Positions 54,719 to 63,531 are shown, counted from the stretch's first letter. The stretch is 64,000 nt of DNA from Gammaproteobacteria bacterium (GCA_012103455.1 WLWT01000002.1:744001-808000); one strand, 5' to 3'. Program-made: numbers and translations. The notes: generated by a model from the sequence alone, not told the origin.

Positions 54719-54830
54719 GGTCTTTAAAAAACCGTAGCGAACGGCGTTAGGGCAAGGCGCACGGAGCACAGGAACCGCAATATATGGGTAATACATGAGG
54801 ATTCCGGGCACCGCGCAACGCAGCCACCAT
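54719..54830. repeat. Related degenerate repeat, right end missing
   Basis: Begins GGGGTCTTTAAAAAACC and shares the internal core of the 140-bp repeats (GCAAGGCGCACGGAGCACAG, ACCGCAATATATG, ACATGAGGATTC) but has different ends. It seems to be a sister family. It is cut off at about 54830, where Rhs coding sequence begins. The rest of the 300-base gap after prfC (54532-54718) holds nothing I recognise. Confidence 0.6.
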
Positions 54831-54840
54831 CGATACCCTA

Positions 54841-56576
54841 GGGCTTGGCTGGGGTAGCGCACATATCGTCAACCTGACCTTCGACCCCGGTACCCGCGCT
54901 TCGGGCATGTACCCCTACACAGCCACGGTCACCAATGTGTTTGCGCGCATCAAAATCGGCGGGGAGCTCGAAGGCGAAGTGATGATTGTCAACGAGCGCG
55001 CCAGTCCCTACGGCGCCGGTTGGATGATAGACGGCATCAAGCGCTTGGCTTTCCCGCCGCTGCTGGTGGAGCAGAAGCAGCAAGAGAGCAACAACCGCTG
55101 CATCGGCGTTAACGCCGCCAGGCCCTACGCCCGGGACCGTGTCATCGGCGGTTTTGGCGACAGCGGCGACGAGGCGGACGACAGCCCACCCCTACCGCGC
55201 CAAGCCGGCACCGGCATCGTGCTGCCCGCCCCCAACGGCGCGCCGGTGCGCTATAGGCCCATCGGCGGCGGCGCCTTCGCCTCGCCCGATGCCGACTTCG
55301 GCACCCTGGTGCAATGGCCCGATAACCGCTACACCCACACCACCCGGTACGGCATCGTGCATGAGTTCAATACCCAGGGCCTACAAACCGCCCGCATCGA
55401 CCGCAACGGCAACCGCCTCATCCGCGTCACCGACCCAGTGGGCCTCATCACCCATTGCGCCTACTCGGGCGGTACACTCAAAACCATCACCGATCCAGCC
55501 AACCGGGTGACCACCTTCAACCACGATGGCAACGGCAACCTGACCGAGGTCATCTACCCCGGCAACAGCAACCGGCGCTTTGCCTATGCCGGTAACCTGA
55601 TGGTGACGCAGCGCGATGAGCGCCGCCCTGTCACCACCTACCACTACGATGCGAACCAGCGCATGGTGCGCGCCACCTTACCCGGCGGTGCCCAGCGCGA
55701 AATCACCGCCCAGCGCGATGTGGGGATGAAAGCGTTAGGGCCGCCCAAGAAGCCCGAGCCCATTTTCACCCTCGGCGGCAGCGGCTTCCCAATTGGCCCC
55801 ATCTCCTCGGTGGCGGTGTCCTTTTGCGAGGCGCCCATCGAATCAGGTCCGTTCGCCGCCGGCGGCCGCGGCCGCAACCCCAATCGCCCCCATCAGCCGC
55901 CCCCATCAGCACCGCGGGCTTTGCGCGCATAGAAGACCGTCAGGCGAAGAAAGAAGACGCCCGGGGCCACAGCACACGCCTCCAACTCGATGAGCACAGC
56001 CGGCCCATCCGCCAGGTCGATGCGCTGGGGCGGGTGACCGTTGTTGAACGCGACGCCGACAGCAACCCCATCACAATCACCCGGCCCAATGGCTCGGTCA
56101 TCGTGCAAACCTTCGATGGCGCGGGCAATGCGCTCTCTGGCAACAGAGACGTTCAACAACGCCACCACCCGCACCACCTACGGGCTGTTTAACCGGCCCA
56201 CCAGCGTCACCACCGCGCATGGCCACACCGCCCGGCTCTGCTACGACGCCCGTGGCAACCCCACCGGCACGCACAACGCCCTGGGCCATACCACCAGCAT
56301 GGCTTATGACAGCCGTGGCCTGATGACACGCAGCGAAGATGAGAATGGGCTAGTCAGCACCTATCGGTACAACCGCCAAGGCTTGCTGAGTGCGATGACG
56401 AGGACGCCACCGCCCGGCGGCGGCGAGCCGCGCACCGCCACCTACGACTACGATGCCGCTGGCAACATGATCCGCACCGCCGCCGCTGATGGCGTTATCG
56501 CATCAATGCGCTACGACGCCCGTGGCCGGCTGCTCAGCATTGAGGACAATCTGGGTCAGCGCGTCGATCTCACCTA
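54841..56576 (+). pseudogene. Rhs/YD-repeat protein core, frameshifted remnant
   Basis: A run of Rhs-type sequence with no N-terminus. It opens with YPYTATVTNVFARIKIGGEL and SPYGAGWMIDGIKRLAFPP, then successive YD-type repeats (HEFNTQGLQTARIDRNGNRL, TTFNHDGNGNLTEVIYPGN, TTYHYDANQRMVRATLPGG). A frameshift at about 55925 leads to RPIRQVDALGRVTVVERDAD, and a second near 56150 to YGLFNRPTSVTTAHGHTARL, ending RLLSIEDNLGQRVDLTYV. Rhs proteins form a shell round a C-terminal toxin. Here the reading frame is broken and stops at the junction with a primase remnant, so the cage is incomplete. Confidence 0.85.
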
Positions 56577-57207
56577 CGTTGCACCAACACCAGCGCACCG
56601 TTCATACGCTGGAACGTGATGGTCAGACACTCGAATACATCGAAGTCGAACCGAGCGACATTGATGCTGCCAACCGGCTGGCGGGTGATGTGTTGGGCCG
56701 CACCTTGGACGAGTTGCCAGCCACAGACGCGCAAGCAGCTTGCGCTCATCGCCGAGCATGTGCGGGCGGTGTGCAGTGAACGGCAGATTGAACCCCGGCA
56801 CTACTGCTTTACCCGGCGCACCATCCGCGACTACACCGGTTGGTCCAACACGGCGCTCAAGGTGCACATGCGACGGCTCGCTGATATGGAATACCTGCTC
56901 GTGCTGCGTGGAGGACGTGGGCAGTCGTATGAGTATGAACTACTGTCGGATACGCGGCCTGATGGGCGGTCATTCGGTGCGTTCGCTGGTATCGATGGCA
57001 AGGTTACGACCGACGAGTGGTCAGGGCTGTTGGCTTGCCGGTCAGGGGTCGATCAGTCCTCGGTCAGGTTCGGATGACGCCAAAAAATATAATGGCAACA
57101 ACTACTTAGCCGAAAGTGGTCAGGGTGCACCGGAATCCACTGTTCCCGAAGTTGCCACGTCTGAATCCGCATCAGCATCGTACTCAGGCTTGCGACAGGA
57201 CGGCTGA
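56577..57207 (+). pseudogene. CHC2/toprim primase-like protein, C-terminal remnant
   Basis: Reads TLERDGQTLEYIEVEPSDID and ANRLAGDVLGRTLDELP, shifts frame near 56720 into QTRKQLALIAEHVRAVCSER and the winged-helix-like block YCFTRRTIRDYTGWSNTALK, VHMRRLADMEYLLVLRGGRG, and shifts again near 57060 before a Ser/Glu-rich tail ending 57207. This matches the C-terminal end of CHC2 zinc-finger primase-like proteins carried by integrative elements. The start and catalytic parts are missing. Only five bases separate it from the recombinase, which implies an original operon. Confidence 0.7.
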
Positions 57208-57212
57208 ATACC

Positions 57213-58246
57213 ATGCCGCTCCAGTCCAGAACCCGCAAGCGCTATGACCGCAAGCTGGTCATTGAACACAATGGCCTGTACCTGTACTTCCAAGCCTACC
57301 TCGATTACCGGCGCACGCTCGGTGCCACCGAGACCGCGCTCAAGGGGCGGGACAGTGCGCTTCGCCGATTCATCCAGTTCTGCGACCACCGTGAGATCCA
57401 CGATCCGAAGGCGATCACCCGGCAGGTCATCGAACGCTACCAGCGGCATCTCTATCACTACCGCAAAGCCAACGGCGAGCCGCTGAGCGCGAACTCACAG
57501 CAAGTGCTGCTGTCACCGCTGCGTTCGTTCTTCAAGTGGCTCACCAAACACAACCACATTCCGTACAACCCGGCGTCCGAGATGGAGATGCCCCGGCGTA
57601 CGCGCCGGTTGCCGAAGGTGGTGCTGACGGTCGAAGAGGTCGAGCAAATCATGCGCTAGCCGGACCTGAGTACGCCGGAGGGTGTGCGCGGCCGGACCAT
57701 CCTGGAGGTGTGTACGCCACCGGTATCCGGCGCAATGAGTGCTGCACACTCAGGCTCTACGACGTGGACCACGCCCGCCAGACGATGTATGCACGGGCAA
57801 GGGTGGCAGCGACCGCTACGTGCCGGTTGGTGAGCGGGCGCTGGCATGGTTGACCAAGTACCGGCACGACATCCGTCCATTGTTGGCGATGGAGCCGGAC
57901 AGCGGCTACCTGTTCCTGGCTGATTGGGGTAAGCCTTTCGAGGCAGGCTACCTCGGCTCGTTGGTGAAGAAGTACATCGACATGGCTGACATCGACAAGG
58001 TGGGGCCGTGCCACCTGTTCCGTCATGCCTGCGCGACTCACATGCTGGAAGCCGGGTGCGACCTTGTGTTCATCTAAATAAACGCTCGGTCACGTCAACT
58101 ACAATACGATCACCATTTACACGCGGGTGAGCCTGGACAAGCTGACGGACATCCATCGGGCAACGTATCCCGGCTCGCGGTTTCGAAGCGACGAGTCGCG
58201 GGCACAGTTGCTCGGTCTGTTGGCGGTCGAAGCGGATGAAGAATAG
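57213..58246 (+). pseudogene. XerC/D-like tyrosine recombinase, multiply disrupted
   Basis: The N-terminal SAM-like domain is intact (YFQAYLDYRRTLGATETALK, SPLRSFFKWLTKHNHIPYNP), then a TAG at 57657 replaces a codon in VEQIMRxPDLSTPEG. Frameshifts near 57712 and 57795 separate TGIRRNECCTLRLYDVDHAR from GKGGSDRYVPVGERALAWL. HLFRHACATHMLEAGCDL keeps the catalytic His-x-x-Arg, a TAA follows at 58075, and LGHVNYNTITIYTRVSL with the tyrosine nucleophile lies in another frame. All catalytic residues are traceable but the gene is dead. Confidence 0.87.
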
Positions 58247-58290
58247 CGTCACTCTCGCCGTGCACTGCATAGAGGCATCGCGGCAGCACA

Positions 58291-59616
58291 ATGGCATCGG
58301 TCAAAACACATCAAGCTTTGCTGGCACTGTTGCAGGAGAAGGAGATATCGGGTGCCGCTGTCACGCTCGCTGAGATCCTGGCGTGCACCGGCTGGAAGGA
58401 ATCGACCTACCTCACTTACTGGAACAAGGGTCAACTCAGTCAGTTCCTGAACGAGACCGCGCCGAACACCTACGCGGCCTCGAACGTTGTCGCGCTCGAT
58501 GACGCCGCGTTCACGGGGATGCTGTCTCAAAGCAAGCACCGTCGTGAACTCGGCCACAACTGCCGGTCTCGGCTGGCCAAGGCGCTGCTCAGGAAGAGCC
58601 GCGACAACATGCTACTCGCGCTCGAACTGTATAACCGCCCCTCCCTCGACAACCGCATGGATGCCTTCGTGCTTTGTTTCTGCACGGCGTGGGAACAACT
58701 GTTGAAGGCCATCCTGGTTGAGCGGGATGGTGAAGAGAGCATCTTCCGGGCGGCCACCAAGAAGAAGGCTGGCATACGGGAGACCATCTCGCTGAGAGCG
58801 TGTCTGGAACGAAACTACCAGAAGGACGATCTGGTTCGCCGGAACCTCGAGCGCATCACCTACTACCGCGACCAGGCCGTGCATCTGTTGATGCCGGAGA
58901 TCCAGGGACCGGTGTCGCGTCTGTTCCAATCTGGCGTAATGAATTACGGCCAAGCGTTCGATGCGTTCGCCAAGCAACCGTTCATCTCCGAAGCGCGCAG
59001 CGGCCTGTTGACCATGGTCGGTGATCTGCGCACACCCAACCATGCGTTCTTGCGCAGTCGGTACGGAGAACAAGTCGGTGATGAGGTCGCTGAGCTTGCC
59101 GCCAACTTGACGAGCGAATCCGAGTCGGTCGATGACATGGCATTCGCTATTCCACTGAGCGTGCGGTGGACGTTTGAACGGCGTGACGCCAATGGCAAGA
59201 CGCTGGCCGTTGCCAGCGCGGACGAAGGCATCGAGGGCCTGCGAAAAGCGGTCGTTGTCGAGAAGCCGGTCGAGAGGGAGAAGACACATCCGCATCTACA
59301 ACGCGATGCCATTGCGGCCATCAACCAGATGCTACGCGAACGATACAGCGACGACGACTTGCCCAAGGCATTGGTCAAAAAAGACCGGGAAGACGGACGA
59401 CCGGCAATCAACACGCGAGACTTCCAGGCTGTGGCGTGGAAGCTCAAATGGAAGCGCTCAAACAACCGCGAGCACCATCGAAGCACGAACCCTGAGCTTC
59501 GCCACTACTCAGACCTTGCCGTCGAGGAATTCGTGGCTAAAGTCATGGAAGATCCGGACTTCCTTCGGCGAACGCGTGAAAGCTACGCGCACGACCAGAA
59601 GAAGCGGAGGAACTGA
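58291..59616 (+). CDS. DUF3644 protein with HEPN RNase-like motif
   Basis: 441 residues, intact. Residues about 24-50 (TLAEILACTGWKESTYLTYW) look like a helix-turn-helix. The central helical region (about 100-200) has the DUF3644 pattern (RKSRDNMLLALELYNRPSLD, FVLCFCTAWEQLLKAILVER) and contains R193-x4-H198 in YYRDQAVHLL, the Rx4-6H signature of HEPN ribonucleases, which often serve in toxin-antitoxin and phage-defence systems. The C-terminal part has QRDAIAAINQMLRE and RDFQAVAWKLKWK, another possible DNA-binding segment. It lies between two dead recombinase genes. RNase activity is inferred from the motif only. Confidence 0.8.
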   Translation: MASVKTHQALLALLQEKEISGAAVTLAEILACTGWKESTYLTYWNKGQLSQFLNETAPNTYAASNVVALDDAAFTGMLSQSKHRRELGHNCRSRLAKALLRKSRDNMLLALELYNRPSLDNRMDAFVLCFCTAWEQLLKAILVERDGEESIFRAATKKKAGIRETISLRACLERNYQKDDLVRRNLERITYYRDQAVHLLMPEIQGPVSRLFQSGVMNYGQAFDAFAKQPFISEARSGLLTMVGDLRTPNHAFLRSRYGEQVGDEVAELAANLTSESESVDDMAFAIPLSVRWTFERRDANGKTLAVASADEGIEGLRKAVVVEKPVEREKTHPHLQRDAIAAINQMLRERYSDDDLPKALVKKDREDGRPAINTRDFQAVAWKLKWKRSNNREHHRSTNPELRHYSDLAVEEFVAKVMEDPDFLRRTRESYAHDQKKRRN

Positions 59617-59724
59617 GGTCTGGAGGACGTACGCAGGCTTGCCGGTCATGCCTCGATTGCCACCACGCAGCCGATACATCCAGTTCGATGAGGATGCGAT
59701 GCGCAAGGTCGTTGAGATGATGTG
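59617..59724 (+). pseudogene. Tyrosine recombinase C-terminal scrap
   Basis: Directly after the DUF3644 stop the DNA reads LEDVRRLAGHASIATTQ and, one frame over, RYIQFDEDAMRKVVEMM followed by TGA. GHASIATTQRYIQ is the box II end of phage-type integrases with the tyrosine nucleophile. Its N-terminal part is absent, and its sequence differs from the recombinase at 57213, so it comes from a second integrase. Confidence 0.75.
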
Positions 59725-60130
59725 AGAGGGTCATCGGTACCATCGCAATCATCGTGACCGTGGCGACACCGCTGTGACCGACGACATCATCACCAGCACT
59801 AGTGCGCTCTCAGGCCGCTGTGGGGTTCCATGCCGGTAAACATTGCGATGGTAGTCCGCGGCTGATTCTGCCCGACCCATCGACCGTGAGCGCAGTCTAC
59901 GTCCGCCCCACGCGTCGGACATGACGGAAACTGAGCCCAAGACCGCATCTGGTGATTTCGCTGCCGGTGATCATGGGCCACAAACGGATGACATCGGCAC
60001 CACCAACGGCAACCATCTGACATAGCGGTATTTTTGAGCCAGAGTGGCTATGCTGCGCGGGTGCGGCGAGGAATCGTCATTATGGTGGAGGCGACACTGA
60101 GCGCGAAATCGTAGCGGGACGAACATTGTG
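59725..60130. other. Gap with no recognisable gene
   Basis: About 400 bases between the integrase scrap and the Rhs terminus. Short frames on both strands lack start signals and recognisable sequence. The last 60 or so bases may be eroded Rhs sequence leading into the DPTTGRYL motif. I see no tRNA, repeat or terminator. Confidence 0.6.
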
Positions 60131-60346
60131 ACCCCACTACCGGACGATACCTCCGAAGTGACCCGATTGGACTAGAGGGCGACGTCAATACCTATCTACA
60201 CGCCCTTGCTAATTCTCTGCGGTACACCGCTCCGTTTGGTCTTGCTCCTGACACGCTGGACGTAGGTCCTCCGGCGGAAGGACATGATACGAACGTTCGA
60301 GAAAGCAACCGGGCTAAACACGAGCAAGGCGACGCTCGACGGCAAT
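60131..60346 (+). pseudogene. Rhs core C-terminal boundary and start of tip
   Basis: Reads DPTTGRYLRSDPIGLEGDVN, then TYLHALANSLRYTAPFGLAP, followed by about 30 residues to a TGA. The DPIGLEG.NTY....N......PFGL block is the invariant end of an Rhs core, after which the variable toxin tip begins. The tip here is short and off-frame; a second frame (IRTFEKATGLNTSKATLDGN and on) continues to about 60454 and may be the original tip. The matching core lies at 54841-56576, on the other side of the recombinase-HEPN block. Confidence 0.75.
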
Positions 60347-60444
60347 GAGATCGTGGTGGTGAAAAAGGAGATGCGCGACGCGGCGTGCCCAGAAAATGCC
60401 CGAAGGGTCACAAGGGACCTTGGCCACTTAGAGTGCCCAGAGCG

Positions 60445-61025
60445 ATGCCAATAATCAAACGATGCCAACAATCATCTGGGAGATTCTTCAGGAGATGTGC
60501 CGAATGGGGCAGTACTCTGGATACGGCTGCCTACCAGCAGATCCCCCATCGTGTTGAGAAATTGATGAACAGTGGAGATAGTGAACTGGCTTTTGTGCGG
60601 GAAGAGTCCGGCAAAGAGCATCCTGATGTCCCGGCTATGCTCAAGGCCCTGCACACTGCTCATGACTCAGGAAACCCGAAAGCCACTTACGCGTTAGGCA
60701 CATGGTATTTGCACGGTCAGCATGTACCCGAGGGCCTCAAGGAAAGGCTTTGCCTAATTCGCATAGCAGCCGACCGGCTACATCCAGATCACTCTATGAT
60801 TTGGGGGCGACTTACGAGGAAGGAATCCTAGTGAAGAGAGATCTTCAACTTTCAATGGACTACTACACAATGGCTGCTCTGCGTGGCGAATCCCAATCAG
60901 TCTTCGAAGTCGGGCGAGGATACTACTACGGCATCGGGCGAGAAACGGACCTGCGACTAGCGCAATTGTGGTTTGCACGAGCACGAGAACTCGGAACCTT
61001 CGAGGAGCTATCAGAGCCAGATTAA
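60445..61025 (+). pseudogene. Sel1-repeat protein, frameshifted (possible Rhs immunity gene)
   Basis: Two overlapping frames together give one Sel1-like repeat protein of roughly 190 residues: AHDSGNPKATYALGTWYLHG and LCLIRIAADRLHPD in the first, SLYDLGATYEEGILVKRDLQ, LSMDYYTMAALRGES, VFEVGRGYYYGIGRETDLRL and AQLWFARAREL in the second, joined by a one-base shift near 60795. Sel1-repeat proteins are often immunity partners encoded just after Rhs or type VI effector tips, and this one directly follows an Rhs terminus. The single shift could be a recent mutation or a sequencing error. The immunity role is inferred from position. Confidence 0.65.
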
Positions 61026-61118
61026 ATGCCTCACTAGTTGACTCAACCTCGTAGTCCAGTGATCCACCGACGATGCCGACACCATCCTCAACGACCTCCC
61101 AGCATCATCACCATTCCC

Positions 61119-61364
61119 TCAGCAATAACGCCTGCCAGCTACCATCATCCCGCCAAGTTCCCCGATGTTCACCATGCTCTGCTGGCTTCCCGGGATAAAT
61201 GCCAGCGAAGAGATGGTGAAGCCGTTGTCTTTAACAAATTGCCAGACGGTCAGATCGTCGGCCTGGTCAAGCTCAACGAACTTGACTTGCGTTGACCCCG
61301 GATACACCGGTTCCAGCTTCTCCAGCAACCTGAACGACAGGTTCTGATCCAATAGCAGCTTCAA
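61119..61364 (-). CDS. DUF5615 PIN-like toxin, C-terminus probably frameshifted
   Basis: 81 residues. MKLLLDQNLSFRLLEKLEPV with the early Asp, then VKFVELDQADDLTVWQFVKD and NGFTI, match DUF5615 PIN-like proteins (usually about 110 residues), the toxin partners of DUF433 antitoxins. After NGFTISS the match is lost where SKDADF is expected, and an eroded continuation can be read in another frame, so the second acidic cluster is missing and the toxin is probably inactive. Overlaps the DUF433 gene by four bases. Confidence 0.7.
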   Translation of the reverse strand: MKLLLDQNLSFRLLEKLEPVYPGSTQVKFVELDQADDLTVWQFVKDNGFTISSLAFIPGSQQSMVNIGELGGMMVAGRRYC

Positions 61365-61591
61365 GCCGGTGCAATCGTCGATAGCTGGTGTTCCCGGTTG
61401 GCGGCGAAGGCCAGGCAGGCGCGGATATCTTCCTGGGTCAGTTCCGGGTAATCCTCCAGAATCTCCGCTTCACTTAGTCCTGATGCCAGCCAATCCAGCA
61501 CGTCATAGACGGTGATCCGCATGGAGCGGATACAGGGCTTGCCGCCGCGCTTGCCCGGCTCGATGGTGATGCGGTCCCGGTAGTCTGTCAT
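61361..61591 (-). CDS. DUF433 antitoxin-like protein
   Basis: 76 residues with the DUF433 pattern: RITIEPGKRGGKPCIRSMRI and TVYDVLDWLASGLSEAEILE, DYPELTQEDIRACLAFAA. The GGKPCIRxxRITVxDVL core is characteristic. DUF433 proteins contain a helix-turn-helix-like fold and act as antitoxins or DNA-binding partners of DUF5615 PIN-like proteins. It is sandwiched with four-base overlaps on both sides, so all three proteins are translationally coupled. Confidence 0.87.
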   Translation of the reverse strand: MTDYRDRITIEPGKRGGKPCIRSMRITVYDVLDWLASGLSEAEILEDYPELTQEDIRACLAFAANREHQLSTIAPA

Positions 61592-61956
61592 GCCGTTTGC
61601 TCCTTGTGGGTCGAGGCGAGTTGCTGAAACTGGTTCTTGAGAATGAAGGTATCGAGCACGGCCTTGACGGTGGTTCTGTCCGCATCAGCCAGCCGGTCGA
61701 TGGCCTCCAACTTTTGCAGCAGATCCCGGTCGGCGATCTGAACTTGCTGCAAATCCTCCCGGTTATCGAAGGCGAGATAGTCCAGGGAGACATTGAACAG
61801 CCCGGCCATGCGGATCAGCAGTTCAGTCGATGGGACGTGAACGTCCCGCTCATAACCGGAAATCTGCTTCTGGTGCACCTTGAGCTTCTGGGCAAACTGC
61901 GTCTGCGACCAGTTGCGCTCCTGTCTGAGCCGTTTGATGCGTTCTCCCAAGGTCAT
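61588..61956 (-). CDS. XRE-family transcriptional regulator
   Basis: 122 residues. N-terminal Cro/CI-type helix-turn-helix (ERIKRLRQERNWSQTQFAQK, LKVHQKQISGYERDVHVPST, ELLIRMAGLFNVSLDYLAFD) followed by a short helical tail that may dimerise. First gene of a leftward operon with DUF433 and DUF5615. It probably represses the operon and possibly the divergent primase gene at 62124 through the 165-base gap between them, which is AT-rich compared with the genes. Confidence 0.9.
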   Translation of the reverse strand: MTLGERIKRLRQERNWSQTQFAQKLKVHQKQISGYERDVHVPSTELLIRMAGLFNVSLDYLAFDNREDLQQVQIADRDLLQKLEAIDRLADADRTTVKAVLDTFILKNQFQQLASTHKEQTA

Positions 61957-62123
61957 GATAAGCCTCGTTTTGCTGCGTAATTAAGGTTATTTGGGTAATA
62001 GATACTCTTTAGTTTGTCCTAGAAATCGGCGTTCATCAAGGTCATCGTGTTGACTTTTGGTAACATTCTGGTTATATTTTATCCATCGTTTGTTGATAGA
62101 AATTGCTGTCAGCGAGGTGAAAT

Positions 62124-62212
62124 ATGGCCCGAATACCCGAATCTGAACTCGACCGCCTGAAACGCGAAGTGGTTTTAGTGCGCTACGAAGAGTGTAAAGC
62201 CCGCAATCTCGT
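62124..62212 (+). pseudogene. CHC2 primase-like protein, N-terminal remnant
   Basis: About 30 residues, MARIPESELDRLKREVVLVR and YEECKARNLVT, after a GAGGTG ribosome-binding site. ARIPESELxRLKREV is the start of CHC2 zinc-finger primase-like proteins of integrative elements, the same family as the C-terminal remnant at 56577. The CHC2 cysteines never appear because the frame runs into toxin-domain sequence at about 62213 and then into IS4. Confidence 0.7.
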
Positions 62213-62232
62213 CACAAAAGCAAGCGGGTCAT

Positions 62233-62241
62233 ATTCCAGGT
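62233..62241. repeat. IS4 target-site duplication, left copy
   Basis: ATTCCAGGT here and again at 63523-63531 flank the IS4 element exactly. A perfect 9-bp direct repeat is typical of IS4-family insertion and shows that the insertion is recent and unrearranged. Confidence 0.93.
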
Positions 62242-63522
62242 CACTGCTGTCCCACAAACTTTTGAATGAGCTTAGAATCAAAGACTATTCTGCGCTAATT
62301 TGTTAGAATAGAGGTTCAGAATATCTTTTAATATCAACAGGATAATAGCCTTGAGTCACAGTAACAGCGTATTTTCACAGCTGCTAAAACTGATTTCTAG
62401 ACATGAATTTGAAACCCTCGCAAAAACCCACCATAAAGGCCGTGTATTGAGGACAATGTCACGCTGGTCACAGTTTGTGGCGTTGAGTTTTGCCCAACTC
62501 GCCGGTCGCTGTAGTTTGCGAGATATTGTCAGCAATCTGGATAAACAACGCCGCAAAAGTTACCATTTGGGTATCGGTAAGGTCAGTCGAAGTTCTCTGG
62601 CTCGCGTTAACGAGCAACAGCCTTATCCACTCTACGAAGGATTATTTTGGAAGCTGCTGGCACGATGTCAAAGCTTGGCGCCTAGGCATGGGTTTCGTTT
62701 TAAAAATAAGCTTTATTCCTTGGATGCATCGACCATCGATTTATGCTTATCACTATTTCCTTGGGCCAAATTTCGCAAGACCAAAGGCGCGATTAAACTA
62801 CATGTTGGTCTGGACCATGATGGTTTTTTACCGGTCTTTATGACTATTACCGAAGGCAAACAACAAGATATTACACAGGGCCGTAGTTTAGAACTGGATG
62901 CGGGTTCTATTGTGGTGTTTGATCGTGGCTATACGGACTTCACGTGGTTTAACTGGCTCAATTCAAAGGGAATTTATTTTGTCACCCGGTTGAAAGCCAA
63001 TACGAAATACCGAGTGATTTCTCGCCATCCGGTCAATAAAGAGCAGGGCATTACCTCAGATCAGACGCTGATTTTAACGGGCCCTAAAGCCGATACCTGC
63101 CCGATTAAGTTGCGCCGGATGGGTTATCGGGACCCACAGACCGGCAAGCATTACGTCTTTCTCACCAATCAATTCGAATTGACTGCCAAAACCATTGCAG
63201 ATATTTATAAGTCGCGTTGGCAAATCGAGTTATTTTTCAAATGCATCAAACAAAATTTGAAGATTAAGTCATTCGTAGGGACGTCAAAAAATGCTGTCAT
63301 GACTCAAATATGGGTCGCTATGTGTATGTATTTAATGGTCGCTTACCTGAAATTTTGTAGCAAACTCGATTTAAGCATTCAACAGATCATTAGACTCTTT
63401 CAAGTCAATTTATTTGAGCGAAGAGACCTGTGGGGACTACTCAAAGGAGACCCTCCAGGCCCTATTGAAACTCAGGTCCAGATACAGTTTACATTCTCAT
63501 GAAAGTTTATGGGACAGCAGTG
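62242..63522 (+). mobile_element. IS4-family insertion sequence, intact copy 2
   Basis: 1281 bp with terminal inverted repeats CACTGCTGTCCCACAAACTT and AAGTTTATGGGACAGCAGTG (one internal mismatch), a 9-bp target duplication, and a complete transposase. It interrupts the orphan toxin domain. The copy at 43769 is a decayed relative. Confidence 0.94.
62351..63502 (+). CDS. IS4-family transposase
   Basis: 383 residues from a TTG (62351) with AGGA eight bases upstream. The DDE catalytic residues are visible: D in LYSLDASTIDLCLS, D in VVFDRGYTDFTWF and E in YKSRWQIELFFKCIK, which also shows the Y-(2)-R-(3)-E-(6)-K signature diagnostic of IS4. The first 110 residues are a DUF4372-like N-terminal domain (LAGRCSLRDIVSNLDKQRRK). 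No frame damage, so the element is probably still able to move and might also act on the dead copy. Confidence 0.92.
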   Translation: MSHSNSVFSQLLKLISRHEFETLAKTHHKGRVLRTMSRWSQFVALSFAQLAGRCSLRDIVSNLDKQRRKSYHLGIGKVSRSSLARVNEQQPYPLYEGLFWKLLARCQSLAPRHGFRFKNKLYSLDASTIDLCLSLFPWAKFRKTKGAIKLHVGLDHDGFLPVFMTITEGKQQDITQGRSLELDAGSIVVFDRGYTDFTWFNWLNSKGIYFVTRLKANTKYRVISRHPVNKEQGITSDQTLILTGPKADTCPIKLRRMGYRDPQTGKHYVFLTNQFELTAKTIADIYKSRWQIELFFKCIKQNLKIKSFVGTSKNAVMTQIWVAMCMYLMVAYLKFCSKLDLSIQQIIRLFQVNLFERRDLWGLLKGDPPGPIETQVQIQFTFS

Positions 63523-63531
63523 ATTCCAGGT
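63523..63531. repeat. IS4 target-site duplication, right copy
   Basis: ATTCCAGGT, identical to 62233-62241. Confidence 0.93.

Noticed and set aside
54719..54900. CRISPR-like repeats near the Rhs island
   Set aside because: Repeated blocks are dispersed elements, with no regular repeat-spacer spacing; no cas genes occur in the window.
58612..59486. Leftward frames of 180-227 codons opposite DUF3644
   Set aside because: Antisense shadows; the rightward gene has conserved family motifs.
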